64,000 bases of DNA, from the NCBI GenBank assembly GCA_030844895.1, contig CM061230.1:6116705-6180704 (forward strand). Reading direction: 5' to 3'. Source of the stretch: Ambrosia x helenae (lineage: Eukaryota > Streptophyta > Magnoliopsida > Asterales > Asteraceae). Of the stretch, positions 1-13,144 are shown in pieces (positions within the stretch are counted from its first letter, which is position 1; each line of letters begins with the position of its first letter). A program made the translations under genes and the position numbers. The notes under the pieces were generated by a model that worked only from the letters and a program-made list of their open reading frames with translations, was not told the origin of the DNA and made no database searches.

Positions 1-178
1 CGAAACGATATGTCACTTTCGCCACAATTGAATGATATTCAAGAACAGAATCGAAGTCAACCGTACCACCAGAGTACATTTCACTATCAGAATCCGTTGG
101 GAATCCATCAGCAAAGTCAGAATTAAACTCTTCAGAGGAATCACTTGAAATTTCAATAACTGGAACTTCTGGGTTTAC
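1..178 (-). CDS. Partial gene at left edge: one exon of an acidic protein
   Basis: Read on the minus strand, a splice acceptor at 179-181 opens a frame that stays open for about 59 codons to the window edge. The peptide starts VNPEVPVIEISSDSSEEF and is rich in Ser, Asp and Glu, like the acidic linkers between domains of plant B3/REM proteins. No catalytic or folded-domain motif is visible. It lies 1.5 kb downstream of the RPA-like gene on the same strand, so it should be a separate gene whose remaining exons lie off the window. Family assignment is a guess; the exon call rests on the acceptor, the open frame and the biased composition. Confidence 0.4.
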
Positions 179-1717
179 CTGAACAATTAAAAATTTGTAA
201 TAAAAATTTTTAAAATTTTAATGTTAACAATGATTTATTATATGAAATCGATATTACCATTTTCCTTCAAAATTTATGTTGGTTATAAAATCGCCTGCAA
301 CAATAGAGAAGTCATGTTTTAATTAACAAATAATAATATGATAATTAGGGTTAATAATGTCATACGAAACTTGTTTAACGTAAATGATGTCAAATTATTT
401 TGCTAAACCTATAACCAAGATATAAGTATTCATATTTGTTTAACATTTGATCATTAATATAAAGCATTCAAAAATGGTTTACATGATTTTTATCAACAGT
501 TTTAACAACTAACAATTATGTGGTAAGTTCCTTTAAAATACCTATGAACATATAAATGAAAACATATAATGATGAAGAAGGGAAAGTGGAGAAAACTAAT
601 GATATACATTTTTGAACTTTAAATTAAAAGATATAATCATGAAAATATTTATGTAACTTAAAAGTAGAATATGAAAAGGTGAATCTATATATATGTAATG
701 ATATCTATATATTAGGAAAATCATGAAAATCTTTATGTAACTTAAAAGTAGAATATGAAAAATATGAAAATGTTTGTGTTCATAAATAATATGTAAACTA
801 TTATTGTTTACATGGTTGATAAAGAAAATATTTATACATATTTTGTACAAATAATACGGCAAGAAAAAATGTAAATTTGACATATTTTTTAGAAATAATA
901 TCAACCCCCTTTTTGTCTACTTTATTTGTAGACGAATTTTCATATTTGATATAATTTTTTTTTTTTACAGTTATACAAAAATTATAATGAGCATCAACAA
1001 TCAACAATATACAATATAAAATTTACATATTTATATATATATATATGATACTTCTTCTATATGTATATATGTATACAGAAAATCGATCTTCGATGTTAAG
1101 CAATTGTAGATCCACTATTACACAAAGCCGATCTATATTAACACATATATTGAGACATGCAATTAAAAAAATAGATCAAATAACTATTACAGAAATTAAA
1201 AACCGGGTTTTAAAGTTGAGAATTCATTTGCATATTAAGAAGAATCCATATTATTTGTTTAATCAACAATGTAAACAAAATATATGAAATAACTTACTGA
1301 GAATCTTGATATTTTCAAGGTAGAAGATATGGATAGCTTTTCAGATTGGTAAAGTTAATGTTATGTTTTCAAGGTTATATTGTTTTTTATGGATTTTTTT
1401 TTAATTCGAAATTCAAATGGGCTTTTTAAATGTCCTTAATTTTTATCAGAAGCCCAATAAGTTGTGTCTTCAAATGTTACTATATGGGCTGGAATTTAAA
1501 GGTTAGGTCATAAATATTTAAACGTTTATTCAGCCCACTATAATGCAACAACATTGTCAAATATTAAATAACAATATAAAATAAGTAAAAAATAACATAA
1601 TTTATTACTGGAAATTGTTCATGTTATTAAGAATATTAAATAACTAAAAAAATTAAATGTTTATTTTTAAATGTCAAAGCATATGAAATAAAAATAAAAG
1701 CAAACATAAATCATGAT
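179..1717. other. AT-rich intergenic DNA
   Basis: No gene is recognised here. One small direct repeat is visible: a segment of about 40 bases (ATGAAAATATTTATGTAAC and what follows) at about 638-678 recurs at about 723-762, spaced 85 bases apart. Short open frames here are AT-rich chance frames. Confidence 0.5.
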
Positions 1718-4700
1718 TTATTTCTCAATTTTAGGGATCAACAGTTGAAACTTCTTATTCTTTGTTCCATCATCTTCATCATTGACTCGCTTTCGTTTAG
1801 TAGCTGCAATTGTGGATGGACCATCTACTTCATAAACATCGTCTTCTGTATTGTTTGAATGTGATGCATCTTGTTCAATAGTAACATTTTTCAATGGGAA
1901 AACTTCACTTTCCTTTGGATCAGTTGAAGACATGTTATCCTGAAAATAGTTTAAAAACATAAGAACTTAATTAAAATATAATACTTGTTGTTTAAGTAGT
2001 CTTTAATTATTAAATTTATTGTTACAAACCTCTATGTTATTATCTTCTAAGTCAGGGTTACGACCTCCATCAATTAAGAACCTTGCTTGAACCTATAAAA
2101 AAAGGTATGTATTTATATAAATTGACATTAAAAGTTAAAATTAAATATTAACATTACCTCTTCAACATTCCACTTTTTATTTAATTTTGCAAGCAAGGCT
2201 TCATCTTTTGTTAGCATTGAAATTCCATACTGAGAAGAGTTTGGATGTTCAATGTTATAAGGAGTTACGTTTATGATGAATCCAAACTTTTTGCCAACTA
2301 TTTCATCAAACTGTTTAGGATATGAAGGTGGAACTTGATCTTTGTATATCATCTACAAAATTAGAATATAAATTAAACATATAGCAAATTAAAAAATTTA
2401 AACATATTAAAAACATATATTTAATTTTAAAAGTAACCTCTTCTTCTTCATCAAAAAAATGCTTAGCAGGTTTACCAAACATCTTAGCCGCTTCATAGTC
2501 AAAAAGCGTCATTGTTATAGTTCCAGAACCGTCATCAACCTTTAAAGATATTGTGACACCCGGCAAATTCTGGTTAACAACATTGTCTAGATGAAAGTCT
2601 ACCTTAGCGAGTCACGCGTATATTATACTTAACGAGGGTTAGCTAGATAGCTAGAAAGGACATACGTGCATTGTCTCGGGTTTGAGACAACTTACAAAAC
2701 GTTTTCTAGTCCGGTTTGGGACTACTTTCACATCTCGGGTTATGAGATGCTTTGACTCCTTGTGTGGGTCGGGTTTTGACTCCTTGTGTGAGTTAACGTG
2801 TGATTGCATGATTAGTGAACCTCGGACGTTGGTGAATAATAAACTTAGGTGTCTCGGTGATATCTGACAACTTATGTGAAAACCATACGTGATTATGTGA
2901 ACCTAGACCGAACACGTTAATAAAAATTATTAAAAGTGGAGTATGAGGTTGATTAGGGTCTTAACGCATGGGGTTACACTTGTTACGGTTCGAAACAACG
3001 AAAACGTCGATGGGTAACGCGTCGGGAGGCTAAACGAAGCAAAAACGCGCGCCCCGGACCTGTGAGCGGCCGCTCACAGGCTCTGAGCGGCCGCTCGAAG
3101 AGGACTGACGGGCTTAAAACCGCCTCAAACTCGTATTTAAGCATCCTTAACCCCCATGCAGCCCTCATACTCAACCCTAATCGCCCCCTTACTGCCCCAC
3201 ACGAATATTTCACTCCAAAAACTCCTGCTAAGGCTCAAGATCATCAATTGGGAGGCTCCAAGGCGCGCGATTGATTGATTTGAAGAGCTAAGGGTATAAC
3301 TCATGATTTCTTACGCTTTTTACTTTATGTTTTATTGTAAAAATCATATAACAAGTTTGTCCAGGTCTGAATGGGTTTAATAAACATTAAAACATGAGTC
3401 TTTTTGAAGATTAAACGGATTAAACCTATTAATAAACGCGTAGTAACATCATAGGATGCTTGTTGCGCAAGTTATTGGTGTTTTGATCCTAAAAGCTTTG
3501 ATCTTGACATGTTTGATAATAGGATCTGATGGGAATAGGTATTAGGAAAGTTGTATGATGATTATTAGGTGTTATTGATTGATAATATGCAACTAGGGTT
3601 TGATATAATTGATAATATTGCACGATTAGAATCTGGACAGATTCTGAATGTCGACTTGTAGGGTCTGTTTCGTGGCTTGAAAATAATTGGTTTGATCGAT
3701 TCTTTGCATGAGTGTAACGTACAAGGTCTTAGCTTTTCATAATGGGCAAAACCATCGAATTTGGACATCGTTTGAGTCGTTTTTGGAATTTTAATTGATT
3801 AGGGGTCATATCAGATTTTCGGATTTGTAAATTGGGCTAACTTTAAATGGTCATAACTTGAGATTTACAAAGAGTTAGGTTATGAAATTTTTACAGTAGG
3901 TCAATACTGGAAAAATAGAGCCTTTCCAAGTGGATCCATCTCGTTTGGATGAATACACAATTTTTAAGAATTGTCCTACTAAACTGACCTGTTGAGGAGA
4001 TTTTCTGGACATAGCTGTATTGTACGAATTTTCATAATTTTTGTGTTTGGAATTGAGACAAAACAAAAATAGGTATTGTCGAGTGAATCCCAAAGATAAT
4101 TCAGTAAAAATTTGGGAGGTTAACTCACTGAATTGCTATTTTAAATAAATTCGTTTTGATGGCGCACAATCTGTCCTGAAAACACAGATTGTGTATTATG
4201 TGCTTCTGTGATTAATTGAGGTCTTAGATGGTATGGAATTGACATGTAACTGAAGTACACTTGTCTGAGACACATACGGAATGTAGAAACTAATTGTAAC
4301 CAATGTATTCACCAACGGGTCCGTAGGGTTTACTATTGCATGTAGAATCACTAGGCGTCGCATACACACTTTTGAACATTTAAAACGCCTTGGACAAACG
4401 AGTTATATGGGTAATGATATTACGCCTATACTCACTGAGCGACACTGTTATTAGGGTGTCGGTAGCATATATTGCTTGCTGTTCGGATTCCTTGCTTGCA
4501 CGTTAAGGTGAGTTTACGACCCCTCTTTTAAACTGGTTTTATACTTTCGGGGGAGAAAACATGTGTAAAACTATTATTTGGTAACTACTGTCATACTATG
4601 GGTTTCTATTGTGTACTACACGATCTTTGGAAGTCCCGGGGGAAACCATGAATGTGCGGGTTTGCACAACGGGGAAATGTGAATAGCGCTATTGGGAGTG

Positions 4701-6953
4701 ACCAACCCCGCTCGTCGGCTTGGAGGGCCGGGCGAGTGCATATTGTCTCAAACAGGAACAACAGGAACAATTGGTACTTTTCGGGCACAACATCTGGTAT
4801 TCGAGTTAGTAATGGTTTTCCAATCGTGGTAGTAACAAAACGTACGCCTAGCTAGCGTATACTGGTTTTCGATTTATTATAGTATGGACAGGTGGACTTG
4901 GTACTTGGATACAAAACCTGTAAACTCACCAGCATTTTTGTGCTGACGTAAACTTTTACATGTTTTCTCAGGTCGCTAAGGTAGCACGACTGGACTAGGG
5001 CGCACGCGTCTGCACGGCGTCTAACTAGGGTTGCATGGTCTTTTGAACGTTGAACTATTATTTCATTGTTGAGATACTGTTTGAATAAGCTTCCGCTGTA
5101 AACGGGATTTTTAAACCATGTTTTGAAATTGCATTTATATTCATTTAGATTTGTTTATTGTGATCGTTGGTTTGGATCCTGGTTTGTCATGCGCCTCGCG
5201 GTAAAACCCCGCAAGTGGATTTTGAGGGTGTGACAGATATTCTGTACCTGTTGTGCATATGAAAGTTGTTATAAATCAAAATTTGTTTTATAAAATATAA
5301 TTTTTTTTTATAAATTGAACATTACCTTATAACTTCTTTAATATCATCACCACCTTCACACTTACGATATGAACATTTAAATACTTCTTTTCCACCAATA
5401 GTACCATCGTCTCTTTCATACGAAACAAATTTTTTTTCAACTTTCGCTCTGCAGTAACTACAACCTTTGTAATACCATTTAAGATCTGTTCCAATCTCAG
5501 TTATTTTCCCAACAATAATAACTTTTGATTCCTGAAAAAAATATACATACTTAATAAAATTATAATATTATTTTAGTTTTAATTAATAAGGAACTATACT
5601 TTTAATATTACTTACAGTTCGGCGAGTTGGAATAAATACTATTGGGGTGAAAGGAGTATTGTTCAGAAACTCATCTTCAAGATTTGAAATCATATATGAA
5701 GCAGTGGTGCTATTTGATGATTCTGAAGAATCCTTTTCAGCAAATTTTTGAAGATACCTAAATAATAAAGTTGTTAGTTAAAATTTAGTGATAAAGAGTA
5801 TAAACAATTAGTGAAGTATTTAAATGTAATGAATTTGTTAGTTACTTGTTTTTGAAAGAAGTTAATTCTTCAATATCTTCATTTATAAAGAGTCTTGATG
5901 CCTCAAATCTGTTTTGGACGCTCATGTTACCTAAACAAATAAAAAAAAGAAAATTAATATATTGTAAAAACGCAATTGTTTATTTGTTTTTTTATTTTTT
6001 TCGTGTTTAAGTTTGTTTTATTAATAAAAAATATAATAATAAATTAATAACATTCAATACCATGGTAGTTGTTAATAGCACCAAATTGTACCAAAACAAA
6101 CACATAAGGATCACGATCTTCTTTAGACATGTAGCTTGATAGAGCTATTGCTTTGTCCTCCCACAAACATGCATGAACTTCAACTCCACTATTATTTTAA
6201 AAAAAATAAGTTATATTCAATAATAAACATTATAATATTTATGTTAATAGGGGCCAAATACTTACTCAAGGTTACGAAGCTTGAAGTTTATTTTAGGAGA
6301 CTTTAAACCATTTTTCTTGTCAACATAGCCTAAGTTGTAACAAACTTTAACACATCCTATGAAATCTGAAAAAAAAAATTATTGAATATATTTAATTATA
6401 TTTAATTTAATTTTTACATAAGTTTTTATACTCAATATAATAACCATACCAATTTTTGTAGCATGTTTCAAGGTTTTTTGATTAACAATCTTGAAATCCA
6501 CAAAATTGAAAGCGAATTTAGGACCTTCCCAATCTAGACATTTTTCCATAGTTGTTTTATCATTGATAGACAATTTTAAATCGTTATCAACATATTGTTT
6601 ACTATCATCTTTTGCAATAAATGGATTGGTTATGTAGATTTTTCCATCAACACTGAGCAACTCTTGAAACCTTTCCAAAAACCTATGATGACAGTTTGCA
6701 TATATAAAACTTCCCTGTAGCAAAAAGTATAAAAAGTTAGTGAAACGCATAATTTAATTTACTGTAATATACATATTTAAAACATAATATTATTTGTTAC
6801 CACATCGTCCATTAAAATCATGTCCATTCGATAAGTTTGGTTTTCAGTCCCATTCATCTTCAATCTCCATAAACTTGCTATTTTGACCTTAACTGTCATG
6901 TTGTTCTTCCTTGCTTTAAGATCTTTCAGTAACACCACTTGATTTGTTGCCAT
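1718..6953 (-). pseudogene. RPA70-like OB-fold single-strand DNA-binding protein, exon 8 split by a solo LTR
   Basis: Eleven coding exons can be joined in frame on the minus strand: 6953-6801, 6714-6450, 6365-6266, 6188-6061, 5930-5846, 5757-5616, 5531-5326, exon 8 in two pieces (5247-5236 and 2551-2438), 2352-2158, 2092-2030 and 1939-1718. All junctions are GT..AG and the phases agree, giving 560 codons with the stop once the inserted element is ignored. The N-terminus (MATNQVVLLKDLK) and the exon 2-4 segment resemble the DUF223/RPA1 OB folds of plant RPA70-like proteins. Exon 7 carries a zinc ribbon, C-x2-C (residues 315, 318) and C-x4-C (344, 349). Exon 8 has the RPA C-terminal OB strand (SLKVDDGSGTITMTLF). 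The last exon is acidic with KRKR and KNKK clusters. The family binds single-stranded DNA in replication and repair; related proteins are also encoded by plant Helitrons. The LTR breaks the frame near residue 363, so only a truncated product is expected. Confidence 0.85.
2552..5235. mobile_element. Solo LTR (2684 bp) inserted in exon 8 of the RPA-like gene
   Basis: The element starts TGTGACACCC and ends GGGTGTGACA, a 10-bp terminal inversion, and is flanked by a perfect 5-bp target duplication GATAT (2547-2551 and 5236-5240). It has no second LTR and no gag or pol frame, so it fits a solo LTR left by recombination between the LTRs of a retrotransposon. Its length and TG..CA ends resemble large Ty3/Gypsy-type LTRs. 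A TATA-like TATTTAAG near 3135 suggests plus-strand promoter orientation, but this is weak. Open frames inside it are not genes. Confidence 0.85.
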
Positions 6954-7352
6954 TGTATTGCTAATTCCAGAAGTGAAAAAAAAATTTGTTACGCAATTTA
7001 ACATGAAGACGAGATTAAAAATATGTTGGTTGACAAAAATTGAATGCAATTTATTAATATAATATGTACAGTTAGTGAAACATGGTAATTTTGTCTTTAA
7101 TAAAAAACAAAAAAGTGAATCATGATATAATGAACTTCTCAATATTAGTATATTAAACTCAATACAAAAAGAAATCATGATTAAAAAGCTGCAAACTTTG
7201 ACTTTATTGTTTAACAATTGTTTCATTGAAGAAAACAAATAAATTATAAACAAAATAGAATAAAATTAACATATATGCAAAATAATATAATATTGAATCG
7301 TAAAACGTAAAACATCTGTCAAACTAATATTGAATATAAAAGTATTAGTTAC

Positions 7353-7425
7353 CTTTCTGTTGCACAAAGGAGGAGATGAGTTTCGAATGAATGATCTTTT
7401 GATTATGAAACCATGTATTTATAAT
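7353..7425 (-). promoter_or_regulatory. TATA box and 5' UTR exon of the RPA-like gene
   Basis: Minus-strand TATAAATA lies at 7423-7416. About 30 bases downstream a non-coding exon ends in a clear donor (exon edge 7353, then GTAACTAATAC). Its intron runs to an acceptor just before the ATG at 6953. The transcription start, about 7390, is inferred from the TATA distance. Confidence 0.5.
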
Positions 7426-8987
7426 GGTGTTTCAAATAAGGCATTTAGATAATAAGGAAAGTAAATCTTGTATTTTAAATTATAAGATTAACTTAATTTT
7501 GTAATAAAATTTAAAACATGTATATCTTTACATTTAAATTTTAATCTTTATCTAAATGTAAATCTAATCTAAATAAGTATTTAAATAAATAACATCATTA
7601 ATATTATTAACATTAACATATATAAAATAATTTAATAATATTCAGTTAAAATTAATTAAGATAAACATAAAATAATGTGAAAAACATAATAGTGAAGTAT
7701 ATCGGATATATGTGAAATTTTTAATTAATTTTTCCAAAATAAACAGTAAAATATAATTTAAATGATAATTTAGCAGAAGTTGCTAAACGCCACGATGAAC
7801 ATTATAAATTTAAGTATTTTTTATTTAAAAAAATAAATTTTTATTTTAAATAGGATGTAAATCTTAAATTTACATATATTTGGGAACTGTTTATAAAATT
7901 GAAACTTTATTAACTAACAAAATTTTAAAACCATAAATTGCATTTTTATAGGTGAATTGGAGACCGTCTTGTTTTGTAAAGGGTCGTGTTAGTTAACTGA
8001 AGAAAAATATTTTTTCCATGTGAAGATCAGTTGGTTTTCGGGTCGTATCATTTAGCACCACAAACAATTAAGTTAAAGTTCAAAATTGAATTTTTATAAA
8101 AAATAAATTAATAATATTAGGTTTAATACACGTTTTACTCGTTTAGTAATAAATTTGATGTTTACTTGAATGTAAATTTCTTTACATTATGATATAGGGA
8201 AAAAATATTATGTTATTTGTAACTTCTAAATGTTAATCATGTATTCATAGACAAACAACTTATCAATGAAGGTGACGTTAAATTTAAAAATAATATTATT
8301 GTAATTGTTTGAAAGGGCAACAATTTAATCATTAAAAAACGTACATATTCTAAGGGCCATGGGAAACATTCTGCCAATTAAATCCAACATAACGTTTAGT
8401 ATTAAATTTGAAGTTTAGTTAAATTTTAATTTGGTTACATTATCATAGACCAAAAAATTATTATGTCATTTGTAAGGTTTAAATGTTACCCATAATATCA
8501 TTATAAATAATACAGAAACAATTTATCAATAAAGGTTACTTAAATTTTAAAATAAGAGTATTATCAGTAAGTTATTAATATGACAAATTATTGACATTAA
8601 AAAAATTTTGTATTGTTATAAACTAACAATTTTTAGTAAACAATATGTATTCATATATCATGCACCTTCAATTCTATAATAGAAGCATATTCATCCTTCT
8701 AAATGTATTACACTTAAATATAACCAAAGTAGCAATTTTTACTCAAACATAACCAAACATAGTAACTTCAAGTTTTCTACATTAAAACCTTCATATTTCT
8801 AAAGTATTCACTTCAAAATACCAACATACTACCAAGTTTCAAAATACCAACATACTACCAAGTTTCAAAATACCAACATACTACCAAGTTTCAAAATACC
8901 AACATACTACCAAGTTTTATTCAAATATAACTATCCAAACGTCGTTCACTTTTGGTTTTCTACCATAGCAAACTTCATACTTGTAGG
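7426..8987. other. Intergenic DNA with a diverged tandem duplication
   Basis: This is AT-rich DNA between two minus-strand genes. Two diverged copies of a segment of about 180 bases lie at roughly 8120-8305 and 8392-8570; both contain a TTTACATTATGATATAG-like core and a TTATCAATGAAGGT-like tail. No gene is seen. Confidence 0.4.
8812..8915. repeat. 26-bp minisatellite, four exact copies
   Basis: The unit starts TTCAAAATACCAACATACTA and is repeated four times with no mismatch. It lies just downstream of the stop codon of the B3 gene. There are no spacers, so it is not a CRISPR-like array. Confidence 0.95.
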
Positions 8988-11888
8988 CTAATGATTTGAA
9001 AAGATCAACATACCTTCCTCTTTCAAATATGACAAACGGTAAATTCTTCCATTTACCAATCCAAGCATTTTCATACATTTTGTCCATTCGCAGATTGCAA
9101 ATCTGACATTCTTCCTTGACTTTTCAACTCTTAATTTCTGCGTTAAAGGTTCTCCATTTTCAAATCTAACCTTCAACTGTTTTACATTGTTAAGCTCATG
9201 ATACCTACCAAACTTTGTTGGAAAACGCTGAGTAAAGAAAATATAAATTAGCATATAAAAGTTAATAAAATATTTAATGAAAATTAAATTATTAATAGTA
9301 AGTTAAGGAAACATTACAAAATTATGAGTAATTTTCTTCACAATTTCTTCTTTAGTGTTCTGCAGCATTTGAGCATGTGTTGCATGGTTTGATATTTCAA
9401 TATTATCACCGTCAAATGCATTTGCGACACCTTTTTTCTGTTTTTTCAATACTTTAGCATTCTTCTCTTCAACTTCGCTTTCATGAAACTTACCTTTCAT
9501 CTGAAATGTAAAATTAAATAAATAAAAAAATGTTTTTAATTCCATACTATACTATATTGCTAAACTACATGATACTAATATCAATTTCTAGGGGGGGGGG
9601 GGATTTGTTTGCAGTTTTAAACTTGGCACGACCACCTCATAATGAAATTTGTCAATTTCTACCTTTAATATATCTCAACTTCAACAAAACTTTCCTAAAC
9701 TTAAAACATGACTAATTCGCAAAGACTATCTCATATATATTTTAACATTCAACAAAACTTTCCTAAAACATGACTATTTGTAGATGAGTTAGTCGCACTT
9801 TAAGGTAACTTCTTTATCAAACAACAATTGGCAAAGACTATCTCATTTAAAAAAGAGGCGTTATGTTAAAACTTTGGCAGACTTAAAATGTTTTCATTTT
9901 AAATTTTTATTTTTTTTAGCAAAAAGTAAAAATCTCAAAACTCGTCCAACCTTTAGATTCACCTGGTCAGGTTAGAAAATACAACCTATCATTAATAATC
10001 AAACATAGAGCTTAGAAAATCTGTGTCTAATTATATGAATGTGTTATCACTAACAAAAAAGAAGTAAAGTTTCATCATTTACCTTATTACTTGTAGTAAT
10101 TTTCATAAGACCAAAATTAGGAACATGAAATTCCTTTTCAATTTGGCAAAAAATTTTCCTTGCTTCACACCATAACGAACCAAGATCACCAGATTCAATT
10201 TTAATGCCTTTTGCTTTATACCTATACAAATATCAATAATTAGTGGTAAATATGCAATAATAATCATGGGAAATGGGAAACATAAATTTAAACAATATAT
10301 ACACCTTTAAAATACTTACCCCATATCATTTAAGGCGAGAGCAACAGCACAAAAGTTAGGAATTCCACTTTTGATCACCTAATTATTTAATTGAAAACAA
10401 TTATAAATTAAGTAAAAGGCTAAATTTATTAAATTTATATTTATATCATTAGGTAAAGAATACTTCATACATCATATTTGTCAACAATCCCTACAAAGTT
10501 ATCTGGAAACTCCAATGCAGATGAAATAAAACTTCCCAATTCAGATCTATTTGTGTCAATAGTAACAGTGTTTGAACACATTAATCTCTGTAACACACAT
10601 ACATTAACACAATTTTATACATTAGGTAAAAAATATGCATTTATTTATTTTTAATAATAATATTATAATTGACAAACATACCTTCATCTTATCTAACCAC
10701 TTTTGGCTTGCATCGACAAAATCATTGCAAACTTTTCCCCCATTCTGACTTTTCAGAGACCGCTCTATAATCACATCACTTCCCTAAATTTAAAAAATGC
10801 ATAAATTCTAATAAATACTAAATACTGTTTATAGCCGTTAAATGGTAGCTACAGTACACAGTACTTTACAACATAATAAGACATCAATTATATTATACCC
10901 AGCTGGTTAGTTAAAACTGTAACTAATAATAAAGATGCGAAACTTACATCAGCAAGCACGATATTGTTGCAGTAATCACCAAAGTTTGCTGTAACCTGCA
11001 TTAAATAGAATAACAACTAAAATTTCCAATCAAACAACTTAACATTATCTAATTTATAAAGTAAAAAATTACCTCATTTTTGTCTTTTAAGATTGGCTCA
11101 ACTTCTAAACCAGTGTAAACAAAAAGACGGACATTAAATGTATCCTTCCCATCTTGTTCAAAACTTAAGACATCACCAATATGCAAACATAGATCTTTGA
11201 AAACATTATTCCATCCATAAGTGAAATAGAATCCTTTTGGTTTCTTTTCTAAAACAACTTTCCATTCATTGTAACAACCAAATTTCAATTTGTAAGTCAC
11301 TTCATTCACATTTTCTTCTTTGAAGTGTTCTCTAATATACTCAATTGGCACCTTCTGAAAATTATAACACAAAATATGAAACTATTAAATCTTTTAAATA
11401 TAAACAATTATAAGTCCTATTTCCAAAAAAATTATGACAATTCATACCATTTTTTCAGTCGCTGCGCTAACGAACCAGTAATGAAAACCATTAGATACAT
11501 CTTTAGAAGTTAAGTGTATCAAGTTAAATGTTTTCTTTCCAGTTAGCTCAAAAATGACAAAATCATTTTCTTCGATTTTTAATTCTTCAACAATATGTTT
11601 CCAACCATTACATATAGTATAGGTTTCACCTTCTTCAATTATTTCCGCATCCCAAATCATATGATTCTTGCTTCTTAAAATAACGGAACCAATGGGAAAC
11701 TTTTCTTTTGTATGTAATATGTGGTAACAGCTTGGAAGTTCCTACATATTATTACATAAATATGTTAAATTTTTATATTTTTCACATTATAACAAATTAA
11801 GTGATATAGTTACATATTCTTATAGGTTAAATCATACCTGTTGTTTGTAGTCATAGTTAATTATCAACTTTACAAATGATTTCACCAT
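8988..11888 (-). CDS. B3-domain (REM-like) DNA-binding protein, 10 exons
   Basis: Ten exons join in frame on the minus strand: 11888-11838, 11741-11448, 11354-11073, 10995-10948, 10783-10682, 10587-10471, 10378-10320, 10221-10083, 9500-9318 and 9227-8988. They total 505 codons with the TAG stop and no internal stop. Residues about 18-100 and 116-205 are two B3 folds; each has the GW..F/V...L..GD..F/IFE pattern (GWKHIVEELKIEENDFVIFE; GWNNVFKDLCLHIGDVLSFE). Residues about 426-504 look like a third, degenerate B3 fold. The middle section (260-364) is a cysteine-poor helical stretch I do not recognise. B3 proteins of the REM type are nuclear and bind DNA; the target here is unknown. The ATG at 11888 is the first in the exon, preceded by an acceptor closing a 5' UTR intron. 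All splice sites and frames look intact, so this may be a working gene. Confidence 0.82.
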
Positions 11889-13144
11889 ACTTGTATTTCT
11901 GTAAAAATAATAAAACAAACAACTATATTAAAGACTAATATATCAGAACAATCAGAAAGTGTTAGTAACATTATTTTTTTAACTATATGATTTCAGTAGA
12001 CTGTACCTACATTAAGTAAACTACACTCACAATAACTTATATAAAATTATTGCTTAACAAAATCAGTATACATAAACAAAAGATTTATAACATATATCAC
12101 TTAATACACATTAGTTTTTTAAGTATCCTTCTGATTTACATAAAATCCCATCAATTCAACAAAAAACACCTATAAGTAAACTACACTCACAATAACTTAA
12201 ATGAAATTATTGGTTAATAAAATCAGTATACATAAACAAACGATTGATAACATATATAAATAAATGCTTCAGATTAAACACTACGTTAACAGATCTGAAA
12301 ACATCATATATACAAATCTGTCTTGACTAATTACCATATAATAGATAATAGATCTGAAATACAAAACTAAATTAAACAATCAATAATACAATTAAACAAT
12401 CAATAATACTTAAAAAGTATTAAAAAATATCTGACAACATAATATATATAAATCTGTCGTACTAATTACCATATAAATTATCACAGATCTGAAATAGAAC
12501 TTAAAATTAAACAATCAATATTACTTAAAAAGTATTAAAAAAGAGTGAATATATACCGATTCAAGAACTGATGAACACACAAACACTGAAGCTAGATCTG
12601 AAATACAAAACAAAATTAAACGATCAATAATACGATAGATCTGAAATACAAACAAAATTAAACAATCAATAATACTTAAAAAGTATTAAAAAAGGGTGAA
12701 TATATACCGATTCAACAACTGATGAACACAGAAACACTGAAGCTAGATCTGAAAAACAAAACAAAATTAAACGATCAATAATACGATAGATCTGAAATAC
12801 AAACAAAATTAAACAATCAATGAGAGATGAGAGACAAACGTGAGAGGATATATCTGAAATAGAAAGAAAATTAAACAATCAATGAGAGATGAGAGAACAG
12901 GTGAAGAAGAAGCTGCGAGGTGGAGAAGAAGCGGCGATAGGAAGAGGATGGCATTTTAGGGTTAGAGGTTTTTAATTTCTTTTTCATTTAATCACAACAG
13001 GTGGAGCGCACGTTCTTATTTTAGGGATTTAGTTTTTTTAATTGTTTTAAATTAAAATTAAAAAAGAATCCAAAACCTTTCATTAGAGTGCCACGTGGCA
13101 GTTTCAAAGGGGTGGTGAAGTTACCATTGCTCGCCACGTCAGCA
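11889..13144 (-). promoter_or_regulatory. 5' UTR, long UTR intron and promoter region of the B3 gene
   Basis: A splice acceptor lies directly 5' of the ATG exon. Donor-like sequences (CGGTATATATTC on the minus strand) occur at about 12558 and 12709, inside a tandem repeat. A C/T-rich stretch on the minus strand (about 12950-12800) looks like a leader. The exact transcription start is not visible. Confidence 0.4.
12505..12880. repeat. Tandem duplication (151-bp period) in the B3 leader
   Basis: The segment with AAACAATCAAT, CTTAAAAAGTATTAAAA and ATATATACCGATTCAA is present twice at a spacing of 151 bases (GTGAATATATACCGATTC at 12545 and 12696). A partial third copy runs on to about 12880. Each full copy contains the same candidate splice donor. 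Confidence 0.8.

Noticed and set aside
3062..4855. Frames inside the solo LTR at 2552-5235
   Set aside because: They are short, present on both strands and lack any protein motif.
8812..8915. CRISPR-like array
   Set aside because: Units are contiguous with no unique spacers, and the context is plant nuclear DNA.
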